Assembly (NCBI RefSeq): GCF_002776695.1
Contig: NZ_LFJC01000003.1
Span: 7,028,655-7,092,654 of the forward strand
Length of the DNA stretch: 64,000 bases
Origin: Bradyrhizobium nitroreducens
GTDB lineage: Bacteria; Pseudomonadota; Alphaproteobacteria; Rhizobiales; Xanthobacteraceae
Direction: 5' to 3'
In this document: positions 35,877 through 43,771 of the stretch, in pieces
Layout of the letters: every line of letters begins with the position of its first letter
Position numbering within the stretch: position 1 is the stretch's first letter
The notes under the pieces: model-generated
What the model was told of the DNA's origin: nothing
Seen by the model: only the letters and a program-made list of their open reading frames with translations
Databases searched by the model: none
Translations under genes and position numbers: made by a program

Positions 35877-36350
35877 TCACGCCAGCACATCGGCGGCGAC
35901 CGCCTTGAGGACATCCCGCACGTCGGTAGGCTTCAGCCGTACCTGCAAGCCGCGCTGGCCACCGTTCAGATAGACGAGGTCGTGGGTGAGCGCGCTCTGC
36001 TCGATCACGGTCGGTACCTGCTTGCGCTGCCCGAACGGGCTGATGCCGCCGACCTTGTATCCGGTGACGCGCTCGGCCTCCGGCGGCTTCATCATCTGCG
36101 CCGACTTGCCGCCGACCGCAGCGGCGAGCTTCTTCATCGAGACTTCCTGGTCCGACGGAACGATCACGCAGACCGGCTTGCCGTCGACCAGCGCCATCAG
36201 CGTCTTCAATACGCGCCCTGGGTCCTCACCGAGCGCGGCCGCCGCCTGCAGCCCGATGCTCTCGGCGTCGGGATCATAGTCGTAAGTGTGAACGGTGAAG
36301 GCGACACCGGCGGCTGTGAGCGCGCGCGTGGCTGGGGTGACTTTGGACAT
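35877..36350 (-). CDS. ybaK: Cys-tRNA(Pro)/Cys-tRNA(Cys) deacylase YbaK
   Basis: 157-residue YbaK/EbsC-type editing protein that hydrolyses mischarged aminoacyl-tRNA. Typical segments are FTVHTYDYDPD, VLKTLMALVDG, VPSDQEVSMKKLAAAVG (with the key lysine) and VGGISPFGQRKQVPTVIEQSA. Full length; 18 bp upstream of the HupE-like gene on the same strand. Confidence 0.93.
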   Translation of the reverse strand: MSKVTPATRALTAAGVAFTVHTYDYDPDAESIGLQAAAALGEDPGRVLKTLMALVDGKPVCVIVPSDQEVSMKKLAAAVGGKSAQMMKPPEAERVTGYKVGGISPFGQRKQVPTVIEQSALTHDLVYLNGGQRGLQVRLKPTDVRDVLKAVAADVLA

Positions 36351-36365
36351 GGACGATGTTTACCA

Positions 36366-36448
36366 CCGTCATTGCGAGGAGCGAAGCGGCGAAGCAATCC
36401 GAAATCCCGTCGGAGAGACAGTCTGGATTGCTTCACTCGCATTGACGG
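36366..36448. repeat. Short palindromic intergenic repeat (CGTCATTGCGAG family)
   Basis: Ends are CCGTCATTGCGAG (36366-36378) and CTCGCATTGACGG (36436-36448, near-complement). The inner part has the GAAGCAATCC / TCTGGATTGCTTC pair. The same family appears at 49492-49608. Confidence 0.8.
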
Positions 36449-36479
36449 TTTGGCAGCTATGCCCGCCACACATTCAACC

Positions 36480-36606
36480 GTCGTCCCCGCGCACGCACGG
36501 ACCCATAACCCCAGGGAGGAGTTTGGCGAAGACCCGGCGTCAGGGACTGCGACCGTCGGCAGTCGATAGATCACGCGGTATGGGTCCGTGCGTTCGCAGG
36601 GACGAC
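36480..36606. repeat. Long palindromic intergenic repeat
   Basis: Near-perfect 28-bp inverted arms (36480-36507 and 36579-36606, core ACGGACCCATA / TATGGGTCCGT) around a 71-bp loop. It lies just past the fdsA stop and could act as a transcript end. It differs from the repeat immediately beside it. Confidence 0.8.
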
Positions 36607-36646
36607 ACCGTTGGTTTGGCGGCACCGCGCCGCCAAACGATGGCTC

Positions 36647-39415
36647 TTACTCCGCCGCGTCCCGCATCTCCGCCCGCTCGGCGCGCGCCGCGCAGAACTT
36701 GAACTCCGGGATCTTGCCGAACGGATCGAGCGCCGGGTTGGTCAGCAGGTTCGCCGCTGCTTCCGCGTAACAGAACGGCATGAAGACCATGTTCTCGGGC
36801 ACGTCGCGGTCGGAACGGACCTTGACCTCGACCGCGCCGCGGCGGGTCTCCAGGCGGATGAAATCGCCGGGTGCGAGGTTCTTCTTGCGCATGTCCTTCG
36901 GCGACATGAAGGCGACCGCCTCGGGCTCGATCTGGTCGAGCACCTGGGCGCGGCGCGTCATCGAGCCGGTGTGCCAGTGCTCCAGCACGCGGCCGGTCGA
37001 GAGCACCATCGGATATTCGTCGTCCGGGATCTCGTCCGGCGGGATCACCTTGGCCGGCACGATCTTGCCGCGCCCGCTGGCGGTCGGGAAGCCCGTGGTG
37101 AAGATGATCTCGTTGCCGGGCACGTCGGGGCCGTCGACTGGATAGGTCACCGCGCCTTCGCGCACCAGCCGCTCCCAGGTGATGTTCTTCAGCGACGGCA
37201 TCAGCTGCGCCATCTCGGTGAAGACGTCGCCGGGACCGGCATAATTCCACGGCAGGCCCATGCGCTTGCCGATCTCCTGGATGATCCAGAGATCCTGCCG
37301 CGCATCGCCGGGCGGCTTGATCACCTGGCGCGCGAGCTGCACGCGGCGATCGGTATTGGTGAAGGAGCCGTCCTTCTCCGCGAAGGCCGAAGCCGGCAGG
37401 ATCACGTCGGCGTGGAACGCGGTCTCCGTGACGAAGAGATCCTGCACCACGAGATGGTCGAGCATGGCAAGCGCGTGACGCGCATGCTGCAGATCGGGGT
37501 CGGACATCGCGGGGTTCTCGCCCTCGATATACATGCCCGTGATCTCGCCGGCGTGGATCGCGTTCATGATCTCGACCACGGTCAGGCCGCGGACGGGATC
37601 GAGATCCTGCTGCCAGAGCTTTTCGAAGCTGCCGCGCAGATCGTCGCGGCCGACCGGCTGATAGTCCGGCAGGAACATCGGGATCAGGCCGGCGTCGGAG
37701 GCGCCCTGCACGTTGTTCTGGCCGCGCAGCGGATGCAGGCCCGTGCCGGGACGGCCGACCTGACCGGTGATCAGCGCCAGCGCGATCAGGCAGCGCGCAT
37801 TGTCGGTGCCGTGGACATGCTGGCTGATGCCCATGCCCCAGAAGATGATCGACGATTTTGCGCGCGCGTAGGTCCGCGCGACCTCGCGCAGGGTCTGCGC
37901 CGGGATGCCGCAGATCGCCTCCATCTTCTCCGGCGTGAACTCCTTGATCTTCTCCTTGAGGTCCTCGAAGCCTTCGGTGTAGCCGGCGATATACTGGTCG
38001 TCGGTCAGGCCTTCGGTGATGATCGTGTTGATCATCGCATTCAGCATGGCGACATCGGAGCCCGGCTTGAACTGCAGATGTTTGGTCGCATGCCGCGAAA
38101 GCGTCTGCCGCCGCGGATCCATCACGAACAGTTTCGCGCCGTTCTGCTTGACCGCATTCTTGATGAAGGTCGCGGCGACCGGATGGTTCACGGTCGGGTT
38201 GGCGCCGATCACGATGATGACTTCGGCATCCATCGCAGCCGCGAACGGTGCCGACACCGCGCCTGAGCTCAGGCCCTCGAACAGCGCCGCCACCGACGAG
38301 GCGTGGCACAGGCGGGTGCAGTGGTCGACATTGTTGGAGCCGAAGCCGGTGCGCACCAGCTTCTGGAATAGATAGGCCTCTTCGTTCGAGCCCTTGGCCG
38401 AGCCGAAGCCGGCCAGCGCCTTCGCACCCTTCTCATCGCGGATCTTGACGAGGCCCTTGGCGGCGATGTCGAGCGCTTCTTCCCAGCTCGCTTCACGGAA
38501 ATGGGTGAAGGGATTGGCGGGATCGACCTGGTCGTTGGCATCCTTCTTCGCATTCGGCAGCCGCACCAGCGGTTTTGTGAGACGATGCGGATGGTGGATG
38601 TAATCGAAGCCGAAGCGACCCTTGACGCAGAGACGATTGTGATTGGCGGGGCCATCGCGACCTTCCGCATAGATCACCTTCTCGTCCTTGACCTCGTAGG
38701 TCACCTGGCAGCCGACGCCGCAGAACGGGCAGAGCGAATCCACCTTCCTGTCGGCATAGGTCACGCGGGTCTGCTTGTCGTCGAGCATCACGGCCGGCAT
38801 CAACGCGCCAGTCGGACAGGCCTGCACGCATTCGCCGCAGGCGACGCACGTGGACTCGCCCATGGGATCGTCGAAGTCGAACACGATCTTGGAATCGTGA
38901 TTGCGATACGCCATGCCGATGACGTCGTTGACCTGGACCTCGCGGCAGGCACGCACGCACAGGCCGCACTGGATGCAGGCGTCGAGATTGACGCGCATCG
39001 CCGGATGGCTGGCGTCGGTCGCCCAGCGCTCGGCGGCGGGGAAGCGGCTCTCGGTGACTCCAGTGGTCTCGGCCCAGTGCCAGAATTTCGAATCGGGATC
39101 GTGGCTGGTCTCGCGCGCCGGCTGGTCGGCGACGAGCAGCTCCATCACCATCTTCTGCGCAGCGGTCGCACGAGCGCTTTCGGTCTTCACCTTCATGCCG
39201 ATCGACGGCGTGCGCTTGCACGACGCAGCCAGCACGCGCTCGCCCTCGATCTCGACCATGCAGGCGCGGCAATTGCCGTCGGGCCGATAATCGGGCGCGG
39301 GTGAATAGCACAGATGCGGAATCTCGCGGCCCTGCCGCTTCGCCACCTGCCAGATGGTCTCGCCGGGCTTGGCCTCGACCTGCTTGCCGTCGAGCTCGAA
39401 CGCAATCTTGGTCAT
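36647..39415 (-). CDS. fdsA: NAD-dependent formate dehydrogenase alpha subunit
   Basis: 922-residue molybdenum/bis-MGD subunit that oxidises formate to CO2. N-terminal [2Fe-2S] domain with Cys36, Cys49, Cys52 and Cys66; two [4Fe-4S] clusters in DACIQCGLCVRACRE and CVACGECVQACP; the Mo-domain cluster in CPFCGVGCQ; and the active-site cysteine in TRLCHASSV near residue 369, where some homologs have selenocysteine. The C-terminal domain binds bis-MGD. The start overlaps the fdsGB stop (ATGA). Cytoplasmic. Moco insertion genes lie about 8-11 kb to the right. Confidence 0.96.
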   Translation of the reverse strand: MTKIAFELDGKQVEAKPGETIWQVAKRQGREIPHLCYSPAPDYRPDGNCRACMVEIEGERVLAASCKRTPSIGMKVKTESARATAAQKMVMELLVADQPARETSHDPDSKFWHWAETTGVTESRFPAAERWATDASHPAMRVNLDACIQCGLCVRACREVQVNDVIGMAYRNHDSKIVFDFDDPMGESTCVACGECVQACPTGALMPAVMLDDKQTRVTYADRKVDSLCPFCGVGCQVTYEVKDEKVIYAEGRDGPANHNRLCVKGRFGFDYIHHPHRLTKPLVRLPNAKKDANDQVDPANPFTHFREASWEEALDIAAKGLVKIRDEKGAKALAGFGSAKGSNEEAYLFQKLVRTGFGSNNVDHCTRLCHASSVAALFEGLSSGAVSAPFAAAMDAEVIIVIGANPTVNHPVAATFIKNAVKQNGAKLFVMDPRRQTLSRHATKHLQFKPGSDVAMLNAMINTIITEGLTDDQYIAGYTEGFEDLKEKIKEFTPEKMEAICGIPAQTLREVARTYARAKSSIIFWGMGISQHVHGTDNARCLIALALITGQVGRPGTGLHPLRGQNNVQGASDAGLIPMFLPDYQPVGRDDLRGSFEKLWQQDLDPVRGLTVVEIMNAIHAGEITGMYIEGENPAMSDPDLQHARHALAMLDHLVVQDLFVTETAFHADVILPASAFAEKDGSFTNTDRRVQLARQVIKPPGDARQDLWIIQEIGKRMGLPWNYAGPGDVFTEMAQLMPSLKNITWERLVREGAVTYPVDGPDVPGNEIIFTTGFPTASGRGKIVPAKVIPPDEIPDDEYPMVLSTGRVLEHWHTGSMTRRAQVLDQIEPEAVAFMSPKDMRKKNLAPGDFIRLETRRGAVEVKVRSDRDVPENMVFMPFCYAEAAANLLTNPALDPFGKIPEFKFCAARAERAEMRDAAE

Positions 39416-41115
39416 TCAGCCGCTTCCTTGAACTCGTCAGGGAAATATTTGATCACGGTGGCTAGCGGATTCGATGCCGCCTGTCCGAGCCCGCAGATCG
39501 AGGCATCGCGCATCGCCTGGCTCAATTCCTCCAGCAGAGCGCGGTTCCAGACCGGCTTCTGCATCAGCTGCGCCGCCTTCTGGGTTCCGACGCGGCATGG
39601 CGTGCATTGGCCGCAGCTCTCGTCCTCGAAAAACTTCATCAGGTTCAATGCGGCCGCACGCACGCTGTCCTGTTGCGACAGGATCACGATCGCGGCCGAT
39701 CCGATGAAGCAGCCGTATTTCTCCAGCGTGCCGAAATCGAGCGGGATGTCGTCCATCGACGCCGGCAGGATGCCGCCGGAGGCACCGCCCGGCAGGTATG
39801 CGTAGAATTGATGGCCATCGGCCATGCCGCCGCAATATTCGTCGATCAATTCGCGCACGGTGATGCCCGCCGGTGCGAGCTTCATGCCGGGATTCTTGAC
39901 ACGCCCGGAGACCGAGAAGCTGCGCAAGCCGTGGCGCTCATGACGGCCGTTGCCCTTCCACCACTCGGCGCCCTTCTCGACGATGTCGCGCACCCACCAC
40001 AGCGTCTCGATGTTGTTGATCAGCGTCGGCAGGCCGAACAGGCCGACCTGGAATGGATAAGGCGGCTTGTGCCGGGGCAGGCCGCGCTTGCCCTCGATGC
40101 TTTCCAGCAGCGAGGATTCCTCGCCGCAGATATAGGCGCCGGCCCCGCGGCGCATGTGCAGGGTCGGCCCGCCCGGCGGCAGCTTTGCGATCTCGCGCTC
40201 CAGGATCTCGCGCGAGGCCGGATATTCGTCACGCAGATAGATGTAGACGTCGGAGGCCTGCACGACATGCGCGCCGATCAGCATGCCTTCGAGGAAGCGG
40301 TGCGGATCGCTCTCGAGATAGACGCGGTCCTTGAACGTGCCGGGCTCGCCCTCGTCACCGTTGATCGCCATCAGCCGCGGGCCGGGCTCGCCGAGCACCG
40401 CGCGCCATTTGCGTCCCGTCGGGAAGCCGGCGCCGCCGAGGCCGCGCAGCGAGGCGTCGTCGAGGCCCTTCAGGAGGTCGTCCGTCGGCAACTCGCCCGA
40501 CCGCACGCGGCCGAGCAGCTTGTAGCCGCCGCCGGCAACATAGGCGTCGTAGTCGATGTATTTGGGCAGATGAGCGTGGGTGTCACCGGCCTTGGCGGCC
40601 GCCATCACGTTGGCGACGGTCGCATGGTCGACGAAATTGTGCCCGACCTCCGCGGCCGGCGCGGTGTCGCAACGCCCGACGCAGGGCGCGCGCACGACGC
40701 GGATGCCGGGGCCCGAGGCTTCCTGCAGATCCGCGAGCAGCTTCTCGCCGCCGAGCATCGCGCAGGTGAGAGAATCGCAGACACGGATCGTCAGCGGCGC
40801 GATCTCGGGCTCACCCTCCTTCACCACGTCGAAATGCGCGTAGAAGGTCGCGGTCTCGAACACTTCGGCGAAGGCGAGCTTCATCTCGTCGGCGAGCGCG
40901 GCGAGATGCGCGGCCGAGATCTGATGATATTTGTCCTGGAGCAGGTGCAGATATTCGATCAACAGATCGCGCCGGCGCGGCCTGTCGCCGAGCAGTTGCT
41001 CGATCTCGTGCGCGGCGGTGGGATCGACCTGCCGCCCCTTGGGCGTGGCCTTGGCTCGCTTCCGCCCCTCGCCCGGATGCTCGAACGAGCGGACCTCATG
41101 CACGTCGTGGCTCAT
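39412..41115 (-). CDS. Formate dehydrogenase beta subunit, FdsG-FdsB fusion
   Basis: 567 residues. About 1-190 is a NuoE/FdsG-like thioredoxin-fold [2Fe-2S] domain (RVCDSLTCAMLGG and APCVGRCD). About 200-567 is NuoF/FdsB-like, with FMN/NADH loops (RGLGGAGFPTGRKW, GAGAYICGEESSLLESIEG) and a C-terminal [4Fe-4S] motif (ESCGQCTPCRVGT). It passes electrons from FdsA to NAD+. Species such as Rhodobacter encode FdsG and FdsB separately; here they are joined. Two palindromes lie just upstream. Confidence 0.95.
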   Translation of the reverse strand: MSHDVHEVRSFEHPGEGRKRAKATPKGRQVDPTAAHEIEQLLGDRPRRRDLLIEYLHLLQDKYHQISAAHLAALADEMKLAFAEVFETATFYAHFDVVKEGEPEIAPLTIRVCDSLTCAMLGGEKLLADLQEASGPGIRVVRAPCVGRCDTAPAAEVGHNFVDHATVANVMAAAKAGDTHAHLPKYIDYDAYVAGGGYKLLGRVRSGELPTDDLLKGLDDASLRGLGGAGFPTGRKWRAVLGEPGPRLMAINGDEGEPGTFKDRVYLESDPHRFLEGMLIGAHVVQASDVYIYLRDEYPASREILEREIAKLPPGGPTLHMRRGAGAYICGEESSLLESIEGKRGLPRHKPPYPFQVGLFGLPTLINNIETLWWVRDIVEKGAEWWKGNGRHERHGLRSFSVSGRVKNPGMKLAPAGITVRELIDEYCGGMADGHQFYAYLPGGASGGILPASMDDIPLDFGTLEKYGCFIGSAAIVILSQQDSVRAAALNLMKFFEDESCGQCTPCRVGTQKAAQLMQKPVWNRALLEELSQAMRDASICGLGQAASNPLATVIKYFPDEFKEAAE

Positions 41116-41138
41116 CGATTCGTCTCGATCCCGTCTTT

Positions 41139-41157
41139 TAGAACGACTCCAGTTCTA
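41139..41157. promoter_or_regulatory. Dyad upstream of the fds genes
   Basis: TAGAAC-N7-GTTCTA, 24 bp before the fdsGB start. Perfect six-base arms with a 19-bp span suit a dimeric regulator. Confidence 0.65.
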
Positions 41158-41160
41158 GCT

Positions 41161-41174
41161 TCTGGCATGCCAGA
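41161..41174. promoter_or_regulatory. 14-bp perfect palindrome upstream of fds
   Basis: TCTGGCATGCCAGA, three bases beyond the first dyad. It could be a second operator. It is not a sigma-54 promoter: the spacing of GG and GC elements is wrong. Confidence 0.6.
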
Positions 41175-41399
41175 TGCCAAGAAGATTATCATGCTCGCGG
41201 AAGCAGTTAAGCGCGCCCCAAGGGCAACCCTGGATCGCTGCCCGGATACGGCCTTGCGTTCGCCCAACGCGCCAACTGCTAGAACGAAGCCTGAATTGGT
41301 CTGGAGATCAATAAAGGCTTCCCATGCTGCGATAGCGAAATCGTATCGACTCCCGCTCCGAGGCTAGAGGTGACCCTCCATGCCCCGATGCTGATGGGG

Positions 41400-41681
41400 T
41401 CAGCTCTTGCCCATGCACTCCTCAATATAGAACCAGCGATCGTCGCCCGCGAGGCCCTTGGCCTTCACGTCCTTGCGGCACTCCCTGAGCTTCGGCTTGT
41501 TGGCACTCCACTTGGCCTTCATGTCCTTGAGCTTCTGCACCGTCAGCTTGATCTTGCCGGGCTTGGCCTCGGTCGCGGCGGGCGGCGTTGCAGCCGGTGC
41601 CGCCGCGGTCTGTGCGGATGCGGATTGCAGGGCGCCGGCGACGAGCAGCACGGCGGCTGCACAAACGAGTTTACGAACCAT
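41400..41681 (-). CDS. Small exported protein, PsiF-like
   Basis: 93 residues from the ATG at 41681. Signal peptide (VCAAAVLLVAGALQSASA), an Ala/Pro-rich linker, then a lysine-rich domain with two cysteines (LRECRKDVKAKGLAGDDRWFYIEECM) that resembles one PsiF repeat. Function unknown. It sits between oxlT and the formate dehydrogenase genes on the same strand. Confidence 0.78.
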   Translation of the reverse strand: MVRKLVCAAAVLLVAGALQSASAQTAAAPAATPPAATEAKPGKIKLTVQKLKDMKAKWSANKPKLRECRKDVKAKGLAGDDRWFYIEECMGKS

Positions 41682-41771
41682 CGAATTCCCCCAGGGTGAT
41701 TTTGAAACAAGCGAAACGACCGGCGGGAGCGCGCGCATGGTGTGCTCCCGCCGCTCGCGACGAATGGGCGA

Positions 41772-43424
41772 TCAGAATATCTTGACCGCGCTCTCCAGCG
41801 TCTTCCACACGCCCCAGAGCAGGGGAACGCCGACGAAGGCCCAGAACAGCGCCGCCTTGGCGTCGAGCCCGCCAAAGCCGATGCCGTAGGAACCGTGCGG
41901 GCCCGCGGCGGCAGCGCTGGCGCTCGCCGCCTGCAGCTTGGCGACATCTGCCTCCTTCATGTGCCACTTCGAATCGACCGGCTTGATCAGGTAGTTGCAG
42001 ATCAGGCCCGCGATCAGCATCGCGCACAGGATGTACATGGTGGTGTTGTAGAGCTGATCGCGCGGCACGCCAGCCGCGAGCTGGAACTCGCGGATGTAGT
42101 TGACCACGACGGGGCCGATGATGCCCGCGGTGGACCATGCCGTCAGCAGCCGGCCGTGGATGGCACCCACGAACTGCGTGCCGAACATGTCGGCGAGATA
42201 GGCCGGCACGGTCGCAAAGCCGCCGCCATACATCGACAGGATGATGCCAAAGCCGAGCACGAAGAGCAGCTTCGAGCCCATCGCCGCGAAGGTCGGCGCC
42301 AGCGCATAGAGCACGATGCCGAGGATAAAGAAGGTGTAGTAGGTGTTCTTGCGTCCGATCTTGTCCGACAGCGACGCCCAGAAGAAGCGGCCGCCGATGT
42401 TGAACAGCGACAGCAATCCGGCGAAGCCCGCGGCGATTGCCGCGATCTGCGCCTTCTGACCGGCATCGAGCGCGTTGAAGCCGACGTCCGGCAGGCCGAT
42501 CAGCTTGCCGGCGAAGATCTCCTGCAGCATGGGCGAAGCCATGCCGATCACGCCGATACCCGCCGACACGTTCAGGCAGAGCACCCACCAGATCAGCCAG
42601 AACTGCGGTGTCTTGTGTGCGTCATTGAGATGCACGTTGTTCTTCGAGATCATCGCGTTGGCCTTGGACGGCGGGGTCCAGCCTTCGGGCTGCCAGCCGG
42701 GCGGCGGCAAGCGATAGCGGAACGCGCCGATCATCATGAACACGAAGTAGATGACGCCCATCGCGACGAAGGTCTCCCAGACGCCGACCGACGTCGGGGT
42801 CTTGAAGTAGTTCATCAAGAGGTTCGCCAGCGGCGCGCCGATCATGGCGCCGCCGCCGAAGCCCATGATGGCCATGCCGGTCGCCATGCCGCGGCGGTCC
42901 GGGAACCACTTCACCAGCGTCGACACCGGCGAGATATAGCCAAGGCCAAGACCGACGCCGCCGATCACGCCCGAACCCAGCCACAGCAGCCAGAGCTGAT
43001 GGGTGTAGACTCCGATCGCACCGAGGAAGAGGCCGCCGCACCAGCATAGCGCCGAGACGAAGCCGGCCTTGCGCGGTCCCACGCGTTCCAGCCAGCCGCC
43101 CCAGACCGCAGCCGCGATACCGAGCAACACGAAGAACAGCGTGTACATCCAGCCCATGCTGGCGACCTTCCAGTCGCAGCTGGTCGTGAACAGCTCCTGC
43201 AATAGCGAAATGTCACCGCAGGTCTTCGGCGCGGCGACGCCGATCGCACGCGACAGCGGCAACCAGAACACCGAGAAGCCGTAGGCCATGCCGATGCAGA
43301 GATGGATGCACAGCGCCGCAGGCGGCACCAGCCAGCGATTGAAGCCGGCGGTCGCGATCGTGCGTTCACGATCGAGGAAGCCGGAAGCACCAACCGGTGC
43401 AAGTACGGTATCGGCAGTCGTCAT
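41772..43424 (-). CDS. oxlT: Oxalate/formate antiporter, MFS
   Basis: 550 residues and about 12 TM helices of the MFS OFA family (early LSRAIG, GRKNTYYTF-type loop, and a long central periplasmic/cytoplasmic extension that includes HKTPQFWLIWWVLCLN). It would exchange oxalate for formate across the inner membrane, matching the formate dehydrogenase nearby. The ATG at 43424 is chosen because GGAGG lies 8 bp before it; the ATG at 43430 is too close. A consensus sigma-54 promoter and two palindromes lie 240-345 bp upstream. The oxalate-degrading genes frc/oxc are not in the window. Confidence 0.9.
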   Translation of the reverse strand: MTTADTVLAPVGASGFLDRERTIATAGFNRWLVPPAALCIHLCIGMAYGFSVFWLPLSRAIGVAAPKTCGDISLLQELFTTSCDWKVASMGWMYTLFFVLLGIAAAVWGGWLERVGPRKAGFVSALCWCGGLFLGAIGVYTHQLWLLWLGSGVIGGVGLGLGYISPVSTLVKWFPDRRGMATGMAIMGFGGGAMIGAPLANLLMNYFKTPTSVGVWETFVAMGVIYFVFMMIGAFRYRLPPPGWQPEGWTPPSKANAMISKNNVHLNDAHKTPQFWLIWWVLCLNVSAGIGVIGMASPMLQEIFAGKLIGLPDVGFNALDAGQKAQIAAIAAGFAGLLSLFNIGGRFFWASLSDKIGRKNTYYTFFILGIVLYALAPTFAAMGSKLLFVLGFGIILSMYGGGFATVPAYLADMFGTQFVGAIHGRLLTAWSTAGIIGPVVVNYIREFQLAAGVPRDQLYNTTMYILCAMLIAGLICNYLIKPVDSKWHMKEADVAKLQAASASAAAAGPHGSYGIGFGGLDAKAALFWAFVGVPLLWGVWKTLESAVKIF

Positions 43425-43665
43425 CAGCATTACCTCCCAAGCGCGGCCTTGCCGGCACATCGGTTTGAAACCGGTCATACGCGTGCTTGGCAGCCGCGCA
43501 TGACAGGTCCGTCTTCATTCATGCCGAAGTGGAATCGTATGGCGCGCATCGCGTCTTGTGCGCCGAGCAAGCAACTGATCGCGGGCGATGTCCCTTCGCC
43601 GGCCAACAGCGTTGCAGTGACGGCTATCGCGCCCTCATCCCCCCTCAACACCCTGTCTCGACATG

Positions 43666-43681
43666 AGCAACGCGCGTGCCA
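43666..43681 (-). promoter_or_regulatory. Sigma-54 promoter for oxlT
   Basis: On the minus strand this reads TGGCACGCGCGTTGCT, a full match to the -24/-12 consensus TGGCAC-N5-TTGCW. It points toward oxlT, whose start is about 240 bp downstream, leaving a long leader. The adjacent gene encodes a sigma-54 activator. Confidence 0.82.
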
Positions 43682-43733
43682 GAGGTCGCATCGTGTTGAT
43701 TCAACGGCTTCCCGCAGCGCAACGTGCCACGTC

Positions 43734-43746
43734 GGACAAAATGTCC
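43734..43746. promoter_or_regulatory. Enhancer-like palindrome 1
   Basis: GGACAAAATGTCC, a 13-bp dyad. With its twin it lies about 55-90 bp upstream of the sigma-54 -24 element, the usual place for sites of an NtrC-type activator. Confidence 0.78.
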
Positions 43747-43756
43747 TGAATTCCCG

Positions 43757-43769
43757 GGACAAAATGTCC
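43757..43769. promoter_or_regulatory. Enhancer-like palindrome 2
   Basis: Exact second copy of GGACAAAATGTCC, 23 bp from the first centre to centre, ending 2 bp before the stop of the kinase gene. Confidence 0.78.
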
Positions 43770-43771
43770 AG

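Noticed and set aside
36366..36606. Clustered repeats that might suggest CRISPR
   Set aside because: These are two different palindromic repeats side by side, not regularly spaced identical direct repeats with spacers.
41161..41174. Sigma-54 promoter for fds genes
   Set aside because: TGGCATGCCA has GG but no GC at the proper 10-bp spacing; it is a simple palindrome.
43475..43762. Minus-strand 95-codon ORF upstream of oxlT
   Set aside because: No ribosome binding site or family. It covers the sigma-54 promoter and enhancer palindromes, which explain the sequence better.
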